NCBI RefSeq assembly: GCF_004348345.1
Contig: NZ_SMJZ01000015.1
Location: 1-64,000 of the forward strand
Direction of reading: 5' to 3'
From: Nonomuraea longispora
Lineage (GTDB): Bacteria; Actinomycetota; Actinomycetes; Streptosporangiales; Streptosporangiaceae
DNA length: 64,000 nt
Part shown: positions 1 through 9,259 of the stretch, one piece after another
How the letters are laid out: every line of letters starts with the position of its first letter
Numbering within the stretch: the stretch's first letter is position 1
Notes under the pieces: model-generated
Seen by the model: only the letters and a program-made list of their open reading frames with translations
Told to the model about the DNA's origin: nothing
The model's database searches: none
Made by a program: the position numbers and the translations under genes

Positions 1-14
1 TGTATAAGAGACAG
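1..14. other. Sequencing adapter remnant (Tn5 mosaic end)
   Basis: The first 14 bases, TGTATAAGAGACAG, are exactly the last 14 bases of the 19-base Tn5/Nextera mosaic end AGATGTGTATAAGAGACAG. This is library-construction sequence and not genomic DNA, so the window begins at an untrimmed contig edge and genome sequence starts at about base 15. Confidence 0.95.
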
Positions 15-146
15 TCTGTGGATAACGTGGCCGCAGTGCCGGGTCGCTGTGGACGGGCTGTCGCTACGGATCACCAGCCGGAGGGCCTGCGCCACCCGAT
101 CGCCACCGGGGCCCGGCGCACGCGAACGCCTGCTCGACCGGCGCAT
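15..146 (-). CDS. Possible 5' part of an unrecognised gene, cut by the contig edge
   Basis: An open frame begins at ATG 146 on the minus strand and runs 44 codons without a stop to the adapter junction. It is Arg-rich near the start and matches nothing I recognise. It lies 39 bases downstream of the FmdB-type gene on the same strand, so it could be the next gene of that operon. No clear ribosome binding site precedes the ATG, and open frames are common by chance at this GC content. Confidence 0.2.
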
Positions 147-185
147 ACCGAAGGCCCGGGCGGCACGCCCAGGGGAACGGCGCGG

Positions 186-506
186 TCAGTTGGAGGCTGC
201 GGCCGGCGCGGGAGCGGAGGTGGACGAACCGGAGTCGCCCGACTTGCTCTCCGAGGACTTCGACGACGACTCGGACGACGACGCATCAGCCGACTTGGAC
301 GACGAGGAGGTCGAGGCGCCAGAGGTGGACGGGCGGCTGTCGGTCTTGTAGAACCCCGAGCCCTTGAACACGATGCCGACGGCGGAGAAGACCTTGCGCA
401 GGTTTCCTTCGCAGCTCGGGCAGACCGTCAAGGCGTCGTCGGTGAACTTCTGGACGGCCTCGAGCTGCTCACCGCAGTCGTTGCAGGCGTACTGGTAGGT
501 CGGCAC
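186..506 (-). CDS. FmdB-family zinc-ribbon protein, Ruc-like redox-responsive chaperone candidate
   Basis: A 106-residue protein. Residues 1-50 form an FmdB/CxxC zinc ribbon (YQYACNDCGE, then VCPSCEG), giving two CxxC pairs for Zn binding. The rest is a Ser/Lys/Asp-rich, probably disordered tail. The GTG at 506 is chosen as start because AAGGAGG-like sequence sits just upstream, so the longer frame back to 569 is unlikely. Size, zinc ribbon plus disordered Ser-rich tail, and position next to the formyl-THF cyclo-ligase and galU match M. tuberculosis Rv0991c (Ruc), a redox-regulated chaperone. The family match is direct; the chaperone role is inferred from synteny and architecture. Confidence 0.85.
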   Translation of the reverse strand: MPTYQYACNDCGEQLEAVQKFTDDALTVCPSCEGNLRKVFSAVGIVFKGSGFYKTDSRPSTSGASTSSSSKSADASSSESSSKSSESKSGDSGSSTSAPAPAAASN

Positions 507-573
507 GCGCTCCTCCTTCAGGTTTGGCACTCGAGGGATGCGACTGCTAATGCTAACCGATGCCGTCAATCAC

Positions 574-2079
574 CTATTCCAGCCCCCGCTCGCCGTACCA
601 GCCCGCCAGCTTCCCGCTGCGGCTCACGGCACGGATCCGGCGTTCGACCTGGTCGCGGCAGGAGGCGGTGGCGACGATCAGCAGCTGGTCGTTCGCCCTG
701 ACCCTGGTGGTGGTGGCCGGTACGAACGACCTGCCGTCGCGCACGATCAGCGTCACGGCGGCACCTGCGGGAAGGCGCAGCTCGAAGATCTCCACGCCGT
801 GCAGCCGCGAGCCCGGCGGCACCGTGATCTGCAGCAGGTCGGCCTGGAGCTCCTCCAGCGGCGCCGACTCCACCGCGAGGTCGTGCGCCTCTCCCGGCGC
901 CGTCACCTTGAGCAACCGGGCGACGAACGGCAGTGTCGGCCCCTGCAGCAGGGTGAACACGATGACGATCACGAAGACCTGGTTGAAGATGTCCTTGGAG
1001 CCCTCGACCCCGGACGCCCAGGGGATGGTCGCGAGCACGATGGGGATCGCGCCGCGCAGCCCTGCCCACGACAGGAACGCCTGGTCGCGCCAGCTCACCC
1101 AGCCCAACCGCAACACCCACGCGACCGCCGAGCTCGCCATGACGCACAGCGGGCGCACGAGGAGCACCATGACGGTGCCGATGATCAGGCCGGGGATGAT
1201 CGCCGAGGGCATCTCGCCCGGGTTGGCCAGCAGCCCCAGCATCACGAACAGACCGATCTGCGCCAGCCACGCCGCCCCCTCGGCGAACCCTCTGGTGGCC
1301 GCCCGGTGAGGCAGCCGCGAGTTGCCCAGGATCAGCCCGGTGAGGTAGACGGCCAGGAAGCCCGAGCCGTGCAGCAGCACCGCGCCGCCGTACGAGACGA
1401 AGGTGAGCGCGAGCACGGCGATGGGATAGAGGCCTGAGGCGGGCAGGGCGACGCGACGCAGCGCGTACGCGCCCGCGGGCCCGACGGCGAGGCCGACCGC
1501 CGCACCGATGAGCAGCTCGACCGTGGTGCCGAGCAGGAACGTTCCCAGGTTGGCGGGCGAGTGCGCCGCCCCGCTGAGCAGCACGACGGCGATCACGGTG
1601 GGCGCGTCGTTGAAGCCTGACTCCGCCTCCAGCACGCCCGCCAGCCGGGGCGGCAGCGGCAGCCTGCGCAGCACGGAGAAGACGGCCGCCGCGTCGGTGG
1701 AGGCCAGCACCGCGCCGAGGATCAGCGCCGTGTTCCGGTCGATGCCGAGCAGGCCCTGGATGACCAGCGCCAGCACGACGATGCTGACCGCCACCCCCAC
1801 GGTCGCCAGCACCACGGCTATGGGAACGGATCGCCGCACATGGGACCAGTTGGTGGTGAGTCCGCCCTCGGCCAGGATCACCGCGAGCGCGGTCAGGCCG
1901 ATCTGCTGGGCCACGGCAGGGTTGTCGAAGGGGATGCCGAACCCGGAATCGCCCAGGAGGAGGCCGAAGCCCAGGAACACCAGCAGGCTGGGCAGACCGG
2001 TGCGATGCGCGAGGCGTACGGACGCGATGGCGGCGATGACGATCGCGGCCCCGAGAAGGAGCCAGCCATCAAGCGTCAT
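574..2079 (-). CDS. Potassium/proton antiporter, CPA1 family with TrkA-C domain
   Basis: A 501-residue integral membrane protein. Roughly residues 1-385 carry about a dozen hydrophobic helices typical of Na+(K+)/H+ exchangers, including the region around ILGAVLASTDAAAVFSVLRR with the DA pair usual in CPA1 transporters. Residues about 400-485 form a cytoplasmic TrkA-C (RCK_C) domain, which suggests nucleotide or ion gating as in NhaP2/CvrA. It likely exchanges cytoplasmic K+ or Na+ for H+ in pH and osmotic control. The ATG at 2079 follows a GAGAGGGGG ribosome binding site. Substrate ion cannot be decided from sequence. Confidence 0.88.
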   Translation of the reverse strand: MTLDGWLLLGAAIVIAAIASVRLAHRTGLPSLLVFLGFGLLLGDSGFGIPFDNPAVAQQIGLTALAVILAEGGLTTNWSHVRRSVPIAVVLATVGVAVSIVVLALVIQGLLGIDRNTALILGAVLASTDAAAVFSVLRRLPLPPRLAGVLEAESGFNDAPTVIAVVLLSGAAHSPANLGTFLLGTTVELLIGAAVGLAVGPAGAYALRRVALPASGLYPIAVLALTFVSYGGAVLLHGSGFLAVYLTGLILGNSRLPHRAATRGFAEGAAWLAQIGLFVMLGLLANPGEMPSAIIPGLIIGTVMVLLVRPLCVMASSAVAWVLRLGWVSWRDQAFLSWAGLRGAIPIVLATIPWASGVEGSKDIFNQVFVIVIVFTLLQGPTLPFVARLLKVTAPGEAHDLAVESAPLEELQADLLQITVPPGSRLHGVEIFELRLPAGAAVTLIVRDGRSFVPATTTRVRANDQLLIVATASCRDQVERRIRAVSRSGKLAGWYGERGLE

Positions 2080-2102
2080 TCAGCCCCCTCTCATCCCTGT
2101 GG

Positions 2103-2672
2103 TCACATAAGACTAGTAAGGCCTGAGGGTGTCATGGCATAGCGGATGCGGCGGTCGTGTGGTTCGGCCGGGACATCGTCGATCAACTCCCCGTCGTGGA
2201 GGAGGGCCACTGTGGGGACGTTGGGACCGACTCTGGCCAGGGCTCGATCGTACGAGCCGCCGCCGCGGCCGAGACGCACCCCCGTCCTCCTGTCGACGGC
2301 GAGGGCGGGCACGATCACAAGGGCGGCGGTGCGGATGGCGTCGACGCCGCGGCGGGTGTCGACGGGCTCCATGATGCCGAAGCGCCCGGGGGCGAGCGTG
2401 CCCGGTCCGTCGTAGACCGCCCAGTCGAGGTCGTCGTCCTCACGGAGCACCGGAAGGATCACGGTGGCGCCGTGTTTCCACAGAGCGAACACGAGCCCGT
2501 GCGTATCCGGCTCCGAGCCCGTCGACCAGTAGCAGGCCACCAGACCGGCCATCTGGACCCACGGTTGTTCGAGCAGCGTTTCGCGGACCTTGATGGCGTT
2601 TGCCCGTAGTTGCTCAGGGGAGAGTGCACTACGCGCCGCGTTCAGCTCGCGGCGCAGGTTGAGCTTGTCCAC
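2103..2672 (-). CDS. 5-formyltetrahydrofolate cyclo-ligase
   Basis: A 189-residue enzyme converting 5-formyl-THF to 5,10-methenyl-THF with ATP, returning a storage folate to one-carbon metabolism. The phosphate-binding segment RLGRGGGSYDRALARV is clear and the length is usual for the family. Two GTG starts are possible (2684 and 2672). I choose 2672 because GGAGG lies six bases before it, whereas this same GGAGG would fall inside the longer reading. It is divergent from galU across about 24 bases, the conserved actinobacterial arrangement. Confidence 0.9.
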   Translation of the reverse strand: MDKLNLRRELNAARSALSPEQLRANAIKVRETLLEQPWVQMAGLVACYWSTGSEPDTHGLVFALWKHGATVILPVLREDDDLDWAVYDGPGTLAPGRFGIMEPVDTRRGVDAIRTAALVIVPALAVDRRTGVRLGRGGGSYDRALARVGPNVPTVALLHDGELIDDVPAEPHDRRIRYAMTPSGLTSLM

Positions 2673-2684
2673 AGGTGCCTCCAC

Positions 2685-2690
2685 TAGGGT
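2685..2690 (+). promoter_or_regulatory. -10 element for galU (leaderless type)
   Basis: TAGGGT fits the actinobacterial TANNNT -10 motif and ends six bases before the galU ATG at 2697, the geometry of a leaderless transcript. No convincing -35 is visible, and galU lacks a Shine-Dalgarno sequence. Confidence 0.5.
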
Positions 2691-2696
2691 CTACTC

Positions 2697-3585
<889 letters not shown>

Positions 3586-3599
<14 letters not shown>

Positions 3600-4773
3600 C
3601 GCGCACCTGGCCGACATCCTGGCCACTGTGCGTCCGCTGGCGCCCCTGGAGCTCGACCTGGAGCAGGTGCTGGGGGCGACGCTGGCTGAGGACGTGTCCT
3701 CGCCGGTGCCGCTGCCGCCGTTCGACAACTCGGCCATGGACGGGTACGCCGTACGCGCCGACGACTTGTCGGAAATTCCGGTTACGTTGCCGGTGATCGA
3801 CGACGTGGCGGCCGGGTCCACCGAGCTGCGGGCCGTCGGGCCCGGTCACGCCGTACGCATCATGACCGGCGCACCGCTCCCCGCGGGGGCCGACACCGTG
3901 GTGCCGGTGGAGTGGACGGACGGCGGCACCGTCTCCGTACGCATCGACCGCCGCGCCGAGACCGGCAACGCGATCCGGCGAGCGGGGGAGGACGTCGAGG
4001 CCGGCGACGTGGTGCTCGAGGCGGGCACTGTGATCCGTCCCGCGCAGCTCGGCATCATCGCCGGGGTGGGGCGGCGCCGGGTCAAGGCGCGGCCGCGGCC
4101 CCGGGTCGTGATCATCTCCACGGGCGCCGAGCTGGTCGAGCCCGGATCGCCCCTGGTCACCGGGCAGATCTGGGAGTCCAACAGTTACACCCTGGCGGCC
4201 GCCGTGCGGGAGGCGGGCGCCGAGGGCTACCGCGTCGGCTCGGTCACCGACGATCCTGCCGTGCTGCTTGACCGGCTCGACACCCATCTGGTGCGCGCCG
4301 ATGCGATCATCACGAGCGGAGGGGTCTCGATGGGGGCGTACGAGCCGGTCAAGGAGGCCCTGTCGCCGCTGGGGACGGTCCGGTTCGAGAAGGTGGCCAT
4401 GCAGCCGGGGATGCCGCAGGGGTTCGGCGTCCTGGGGGACGACCAGGTGCCGATCTTCGCGCTGCCCGGCAACCCGGTGTCCTCCTTCGTGTCCTTCGTA
4501 CTGTTCGTACGCCCGGCGCTCGACAGGATGCGCGGCCTGCCCAGCGGCATGCCCTCATCCGTCACCGCCAAGGCCGCCGGGCCCCTGCGTTCGCCGTCGG
4601 GGCGCAGGTCGTTCCTGCGCGGCGTGCTCGCGCCCGACGGCACGGTGGCGCCGGTGCACGGGCAGGGCTCCCACCAACTCGCCGCCCTGGCGACGGCGAA
4701 CGCCCTGATCATGGTTCCCGAGGACGTCACCGAGGTGCCCACGGGCGCCACGGTGGAGGTGATCAAGCTGTGA
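3586..4773 (+). CDS. moeA: MoeA/Glp: molybdopterin molybdotransferase or gephyrin-like divisome protein
   Basis: A 395-residue MoeA-family protein. It has DNSAMDGYA near residue 45, the MoCF-binding segments ISTGAELVEPG and ITSGGVSMG, and MQPGMPQGF with LPGNPVSSFV in domain III. MoeA inserts molybdate into adenylylated molybdopterin. In Corynebacterium the paralogue in this locus (Glp) has been recruited to the divisome, where it binds SepF and the membrane receptor GlpR. Here moaC and mogA follow directly while rimJ and glpR are also close, so either or both roles are possible. ATG 3586 is chosen over the longer frame because GGGAGTT precedes it. Confidence 0.9.
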
Positions 4774-5246
4774 GCGAGCTGACCCACATCGACGAGACCG
4801 GCGCCGCCCGCATGGTCGACGTCTCCGCCAAGGACGTCTCGGCCCGCACCGCCACGGCGAGCGGCCGGGTGCTGCTGACGGCCGAGACCGTGGCGCTGCT
4901 GCGGTCGGGTGAGGTGCCGAAGGGCGACGCGCTGGGCGTGGCGAGGATCGCGGGCATCATGGGGGCGAAACGCACCCCCGACCTGATCCCGCTCTGCCAT
5001 CCGATCGCACTGCACGGCGTGAAGGTCACCCTGGAGGTCGAGGACTGGGGCGTGGCGGTCACGTGCCGGGCCAAGACGGCCGACCGCACCGGCGTGGAGA
5101 TGGAGGCGCTGACTGCGGTCTCGGTGGCCGCGCTGACGCTGATCGACATGGTGAAGGCGGTCGATCCCGGCGCGACGATCACCGACGTACGGGTGGAGGA
5201 GAAGCTGGGCGGTAAGACCGGTGGCTGGACCAGGGAGCCGGCGTGA
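4770..5246 (+). CDS. moaC: Cyclic pyranopterin monophosphate synthase MoaC
   Basis: A 158-residue enzyme of molybdenum cofactor synthesis that converts the MoaA product 3',8-cyclo-7,8-dihydro-GTP to cyclic pyranopterin monophosphate. The conserved RTPDLIPLCHP and GVEMEALTAVSVAALT motifs are visible, including the active-site HP and the downstream Lys-rich end (EEKLGGKTGG). The GTG start overlaps the moeA stop by four bases (GTGA), indicating translational coupling. No moaA, moaD or moaE is in the window, so the rest of the pathway is elsewhere. Confidence 0.95.
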   Translation: MSELTHIDETGAARMVDVSAKDVSARTATASGRVLLTAETVALLRSGEVPKGDALGVARIAGIMGAKRTPDLIPLCHPIALHGVKVTLEVEDWGVAVTCRAKTADRTGVEMEALTAVSVAALTLIDMVKAVDPGATITDVRVEEKLGGKTGGWTREPA

Positions 5247-5725
5247 TGCGGGCTCTCGTGATCACGGTGTCGAACCGGGCGTCGTCCGGGGTTTATGCCG
5301 ATAAATCGGGTCCCCTTCTGGTCGAGCTGCTGCGCGGCGAGGCCGGCTGCGACAGCGTCGAAGGGCCCGTGCTGGTGCCCGACGGAGAGGCGGTCGAACG
5401 CGCGCTGCGAGACGGCGTGGGGGAGGGCTTCGACGTCATCGTGACCACCGGGGGCACCGGCCTGACGCCTCTCGACCTGACACCCGAGATGACGGCCAAA
5501 GTGATCACCCGCGTGATTCCCGGGATAGCCGAGGCCATCCGCCAGGCCAACCGCGAAAAAGTGCCTACGTCTGTACTTTCCAGAGGATTGGCCGGACAAG
5601 CGGGCACAACATTGATCGTGAATTTGCCGGGATCTTCTGGAGGTGTACGCGACGGCGTCGCCGTACTCGCGCCTATTCTGCGGCACGCGGTCGATCAGAT
5701 CCGGGGCGGCGATCACCCGCGCTGA
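5243..5725 (+). CDS. mogA: Molybdopterin adenylyltransferase MogA/MoaB family
   Basis: A 160-residue MoCF-domain protein that activates molybdopterin by adenylylation before molybdate insertion. Motifs VTTGGTGLTPLDLTPEMT and NLPGSSGGVRDG are diagnostic. The GTG at 5243 overlaps the moaC stop, and an ATG follows immediately at 5246; either could start translation. GGGAG lies five bases before the GTG. It is the third consecutive cofactor gene (moeA-moaC-mogA), which argues that MoeA here still serves Moco synthesis. Confidence 0.93.
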   Translation: MMRALVITVSNRASSGVYADKSGPLLVELLRGEAGCDSVEGPVLVPDGEAVERALRDGVGEGFDVIVTTGGTGLTPLDLTPEMTAKVITRVIPGIAEAIRQANREKVPTSVLSRGLAGQAGTTLIVNLPGSSGGVRDGVAVLAPILRHAVDQIRGGDHPR

Positions 5726-5791
5726 CCCGAGCCGGATCTTCGACCACATGACCCGTGGCGACATCGCCCCCGATAGGGGGATGATGGAACC

Positions 5792-6436
5792 GTGGATCGA
5801 CTTCGTGGCTGGCCGGCGACTCTTGGCGAAGGTCCGGTCGGCCTGCGGCCTCTACGGCTGAGCGACGTGCGCGTGTGGCGCGAGACCCGCCTGCGCAATG
5901 CCGACTGGCTGCGTCCCTGGGAGCCGAGCAACCCCGAGACTCCGCTGTTCAGAACCGGTCTCGGGCCCTACATCTCCATGGTCGGCACCCTGCGCCGCGA
6001 GGCCAGGCAAGGGCTCGCGCTGCCCTGGGTGGTCACGTACGGCGGGCGCTTCGCGGGGCAGTTGACCGTGGGCGCGATCGTCTGGGGATCCGCCCGCTCC
6101 GCCCAGGTCGGCTACTGGATCGACGGCGCGCTGGCCGGCAAGGGCATCACCCCCACCGCCCTCGCCATGGCCGTCGACCACTGCTTTTTCACCACCGGCC
6201 TGCACCGGCTGGAGGCCAACATCCGCCCCGAGAACCAAGCCAGCCGAAGGGTGGTTGAGAAGCTCGGATTCCGGGAAGAAGGCATTCGGCGGCGCCAACT
6301 CCACATTGACGGAGCCTGGCGTGACCACATCTGTTACGCGTTGACCGTCGAGGACGTGCCTGGCGGGCTTCTCGTGCAGTGGCGTCGGGCACGTGAGTCG
6401 GCAACTCACGGCGGTTCTCCCGTCGAAGAGGTTTGA
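5792..6436 (+). CDS. GNAT acetyltransferase, RimJ/RimL type
   Basis: A 214-residue protein with one GNAT fold. The acetyl-CoA region includes GYWIDGALAGKGITPTALA near residue 110 and the family end motif NIRPENQASRRVVEKLGF near residue 143. RimJ-like enzymes acetylate protein N-termini; the true substrate is unknown. It sits between the Moco genes and glpR, as rimJ does in the corynebacterial and mycobacterial glp loci. The GTG start at 5792 follows a G-rich stretch (ATAGGGGG) at a slightly long distance. Confidence 0.85.
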   Translation: MDRLRGWPATLGEGPVGLRPLRLSDVRVWRETRLRNADWLRPWEPSNPETPLFRTGLGPYISMVGTLRREARQGLALPWVVTYGGRFAGQLTVGAIVWGSARSAQVGYWIDGALAGKGITPTALAMAVDHCFFTTGLHRLEANIRPENQASRRVVEKLGFREEGIRRRQLHIDGAWRDHICYALTVEDVPGGLLVQWRRARESATHGGSPVEEV

Positions 6437-6560
6437 CGATCTCGCGACACACCGCACCGAATGCTCGTCAATTAGTGACACGCGGTCTTACGGTGCGTGA
6501 CGTGAGCACATTGAAGACGCAACCAGCACACTCGCGTCTTCGTGCTGCCCGGAGGTGCCC

Positions 6561-7142
6561 GTGAGCATTCTCCTCTACCTCGCCATCGTCGTGATGTGGT
6601 TGTGCGTCCTCATCCCGATGTGGCTGCGCAGGGACAAGACCAACCTCGCCGAACTCGCCGAACTCGAAGAGCACTACACCGGCGAACACCAGCTTCCCGA
6701 CCTCGACAACCTCGGCCCCTCCGACGCCGACGAGGACGACGGAACGGTGCCGATGGAGGTCGAGAAGGTCGACGTCCGCCAGTTCCGGCTCCGCCGCCGC
6801 GCCATCATCGTGGCCCGCCGGCGCCGCCTGCTGTTCTTCACCGCCCTGCTGGTGCTCGCCTCGATCATCACGGCGGCGGTCAAGATGATCCCATGGTGGG
6901 GGGTCGCGCCCTCCGTCGTCATCATGATGACGTACATGGCCTTTCTCCGCATCGCCGTACAGGTGGACAGAGAACGGCGCGAACGTGCCCGTCAGGCGCG
7001 CGCTGAGCGGCTGCGGCGGGCGCGCGAGCAGCGGCACGCCGTCGAGGAGGCGGAGGCCGAAATCATCGATCTCGCCTCGCACCACTCGGACGTCCTGTTC
7101 GATCAGTACGCCGAACCACCCAGGCGAGCGGTGGGCGACTGA
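6561..7142 (+). CDS. glpR: GlpR-like membrane protein (receptor for the gephyrin-like Glp)
   Basis: A 193-residue membrane protein: TM1 at residues 1-22, an acidic and then basic cytoplasmic loop (about 23-90), two hydrophobic segments (about 92-112 and 116-134), and a charged helical, likely coiled-coil tail (138-180). This architecture and the neighbourhood (galU, moeA/glp, rimJ) match GlpR, which anchors Glp to the divisome and Wag31/DivIVA in Corynebacterium. The GTG at 6561 is preferred because GGAGG ends five bases before it; a GTG at 6555 overlaps that site. The function is inferred from synteny and topology. Confidence 0.75.
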   Translation: MSILLYLAIVVMWLCVLIPMWLRRDKTNLAELAELEEHYTGEHQLPDLDNLGPSDADEDDGTVPMEVEKVDVRQFRLRRRAIIVARRRRLLFFTALLVLASIITAAVKMIPWWGVAPSVVIMMTYMAFLRIAVQVDRERRERARQARAERLRRAREQRHAVEEAEAEIIDLASHHSDVLFDQYAEPPRRAVGD

Positions 7143-7191
7143 AACGGTGGCGCGAGGACCCTCCGGAGTTTGCTAATCTGGTCGAGTCCTT

Positions 7192-7265
7192 GGGGATGTA
7201 GCGCAGTCCGGTAGCGCACTTCGTTCGCATCGAAGGGGTCAGGGGTTCGAATCCCCTCATCTCCA
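7192..7265 (+). tRNA. tRNA-Ala (anticodon CGC)
   Basis: A 74-base cloverleaf: acceptor GGGGATG/CATCTCC, D-stem GCGC/GCGC, anticodon stem CTTCG/CGAAG with loop TTCGCAT (anticodon CGC, codon GCG), T-arm AGGGG/CCCCT with TTCGAAT. The G3:U70 pair, the alanine identity element, is present and the discriminator is A. The following bases are CCC, so CCA is not fully encoded. It marks the border between the conserved left block and accessory DNA. Confidence 0.95.
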
Positions 7266-7512
7266 CCCAAGGCCGTTCCTAAAACGGCCGGACTGAAGTT
7301 GACGGGATCCCGTCTGATCATCGCGATCAGGCGGGATCTTGTCGTTTCAGGTGTTTCCGAATTGGGTTCGTCCCGGTTTGGGAGCTGCGGAGCGGGTGTC
7401 CGGGAGGGCTCGGGTGGTGTCAGGGCGCTAATGGAGGTCGGAGTTCGCGTCGCTGGGCATGGCGATGCCGGCTCCGGGCTGGGTGTTGCGACAAGGTGAT
7501 CTGAAGTGCGGG

Positions 7513-8368
7513 TTATGGGGCGGGTGGTGGCCTGCTCCGGCCCGTGAGCGGCCACCACCCCAAGTCGGTCCGCGCGCTCAGCAACTCGACGATCCACGAG
7601 GAGCGCAGCCGGCGCACCGACAGCGCGGGCAGGCCGCCGGTCGGCCGGTGGCGGGCCGTCCAGGAGCTGAACAGGTTCTTGGCGTGCCGGGCGGCGCGCC
7701 TGGGCCGGAAGACGAAGGCGCCGCGGGGCCGGTCGGCGGGCGTGAACCAGGACGTCCTCCCAGGCGGCGCGGCAGACGATCAACCGCTCTGTGCCGGGGA
7801 CGGTGACTACGACGGCGCCCCAATCCAAGCGGCGCAGATGTTCGGTGCGGACGGCGGCCACCTCGCCGGAGGTCAGGCCGCAGCCAAAGGCGAGCGCCAT
7901 CAACGCCAGGGCGTCGGTGCGAGCCTGACCGGGCAGGTGTTCAGCCCAAGACCGCAACCGGCCGAGCTGCGCGGGGGAGTACGGCGCGGTGACACCGGCA
8001 AGGGCGCGCATCGGCGGCGGCACCTGTTCACCGCGTTCCAGCCAGGCCAGCGTGGCGCGCATGCGCCGCAACCAGCCCCGGTAGGGCTGGGCGGAGCGCG
8101 GGGCCAGGTCGGTGCAGCCGGTCAGGACGAACGCGTCGATCGTCTCGTGCCGCAACCACACCTCCGGATCGTCGGGCAGGCCGCGGCGGTGGCACCAGGC
8201 GGCGAGCCGGGTGGCGGCGTGTAGCAGCCGCTCCACGTTGTAGGGGGAGCGGTGGGCGCTGGCGGCCACCAGCATCCGCACCGTGTCGGCGACCTGCTCC
8301 CACTCCGGTGGTGGGACGCGCGGCCGATAGCGGGTGATCTTCGCCGATGTTTCCGGGTCGAGGGTCAC
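7513..8368 (-). pseudogene. Integrase-like (tyrosine recombinase fold) gene, frameshifted
   Basis: The first 210 residues read as a core-binding domain followed by the start of a recombinase catalytic domain (LALMALAFGCGLTSGEVAAVRTEHL). The usual first catalytic Arg of GLR is replaced by Ser/Thr-type residues, as in a group of integrase-like actinobacterial proteins. The frame breaks at about 7737: the sensible continuation (GAFVFRPRRAARHAKNLF, then LSVRRLRSSWIVELLSA) is in another frame, ending near 7513. The gene reads toward tRNA-Ala, the usual arrangement for an element integrated there. It is probably inactive. Confidence 0.65.
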
Positions 8369-8375
8369 ACCCCAC

Positions 8376-8792
8376 TCATATCGCGTAAGAACCGTCCTCT
8401 TCGCGTCGCAACCACCCGTCAGTTACCAGCCGCTGAAGGCGGGACCGCATTCCTTCCACTCGGGAACGGGTATCCGGCTTGCCCAGCGCCTGCACGATCT
8501 CCCTCGCCCGCATCGGTCGCTCCGCCGTGGCCAGCAACGCCACCGCCTGCTCCCGCCAGCCGCGCAAGACAGGCAACGGCGATGTCGCATCGTCTGAATC
8601 ATGAGGGTCGAGGCCAGGCTGCCCTCCGGCGCCCTCGCCGTCGTGGTCGTCGAGCAACAGCAGGGTCTCCCGGGTTATGGACAACCGCCGGACCTGCTCT
8701 TCGGCTTCAGCCAGCCGTGTTCGCAGTTCATCCACCTGCTGCAGCGCGGACCTCTCGGCCCGGGCCAAGCGTTCCGGCCTCGACGTCACCAT
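8376..8792 (-). CDS. Coiled-coil / winged-helix protein paired with the integrase-like gene
   Basis: A 138-residue protein with an N-terminal coiled coil (about 5-40, ERSALQQVDELRTRLAEAEE) and a C-terminal winged-helix-like domain (about 70-138, ending EGMRSRLQRLVTDGWLRREED). ATG 8792 is chosen because GGGAG lies three bases upstream; a longer frame would read into the insertion element. It ends seven bases before the integrase-like start, so they formed an operon. Pairs like this recur in actinobacterial mobile DNA, and I infer a DNA-binding partner role. The IS3 element landed about 74 bases upstream and may have removed its promoter. Confidence 0.55.
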   Translation of the reverse strand: MVTSRPERLARAERSALQQVDELRTRLAEAEEQVRRLSITRETLLLLDDHDGEGAGGQPGLDPHDSDDATSPLPVLRGWREQAVALLATAERPMRAREIVQALGKPDTRSRVEGMRSRLQRLVTDGWLRREEDGSYAI

Positions 8793-8865
8793 CGTCTCCC
8801 TGAAGCACGCCATGCCATCCTGTAACTCCACAGTGCAAACGGCAAAGTACTGGCAGTCACGGGCC

Positions 8866-8890
8866 TTCCCCCCGAAGTGTGGACACCTTG
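8866..8890 (+). repeat. IS3-family left inverted repeat
   Basis: Begins TTCCCCCCGAAGTGTGGACA. It matches the reverse complement of 10146-10170 at about 20 of 25 positions. Confidence 0.8.
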
Positions 8891-8929
8891 AGTGTCGGAT
8901 GATGGACATCCGGAGGCAAGGAGTTCCAC

Positions 8930-9259
8930 GTGGCGATGAAGTCGTATCCGCCGGAGTTCAAGGCGGACGCCGTCGCGTTGTACCTGTCTGACCCGAGCCG
9001 TACGTACGCGTCGGTGGGCCGGGACCTGGGCGTGCACCCCGAGACGCTGCGCTTGTGGGTGCGTGGGGCTCGCGCGAACGGCACCGCCGGAGCCGAGAAG
9101 AAGGGGCGGGTCGAGGAGCCGGCCAGCGGGCCGCTATCGTCCGACGACGTGCTGGAAGCCGAGAACAAGCAGCTCAAAGCCCGAATCCGGGAGCTGGAGC
9201 TGGAGCGCGACATTCTTCGCAAAGCTGCCAAATATTTCGCGGGCGAGACGAACTGGTGA
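8930..9259 (+). CDS. IS3-family transposase OrfA
   Basis: A 109-residue DNA-binding subunit: helix-turn-helix at residues 8-50 (YPPEFKADAVALY, TYASVGRDLGVHPETLRLWV) and a C-terminal leucine-zipper-like helix (EAENKQLKARIRELELERD) that usually joins OrfA to OrfB. The GTG start at 8930 follows AAGGAG by six bases. The stop overlaps the orfB GTG (GTGA), and orfB lies in the -1 frame, as expected for programmed frameshifting in IS3 elements. Confidence 0.88.
   Translation: MAMKSYPPEFKADAVALYLSDPSRTYASVGRDLGVHPETLRLWVRGARANGTAGAEKKGRVEEPASGPLSSDDVLEAENKQLKARIRELELERDILRKAAKYFAGETNW

Noticed and set aside
7103-7480. 3' part of a 421-residue minus-strand frame running through the tRNA, containing GDEGIRTPDPFDANEVRYRT
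   Set aside because: This is antisense translation of the tRNA-Ala gene, a well-known source of false proteins; only the part above about 7513 resembles an integrase-like gene.
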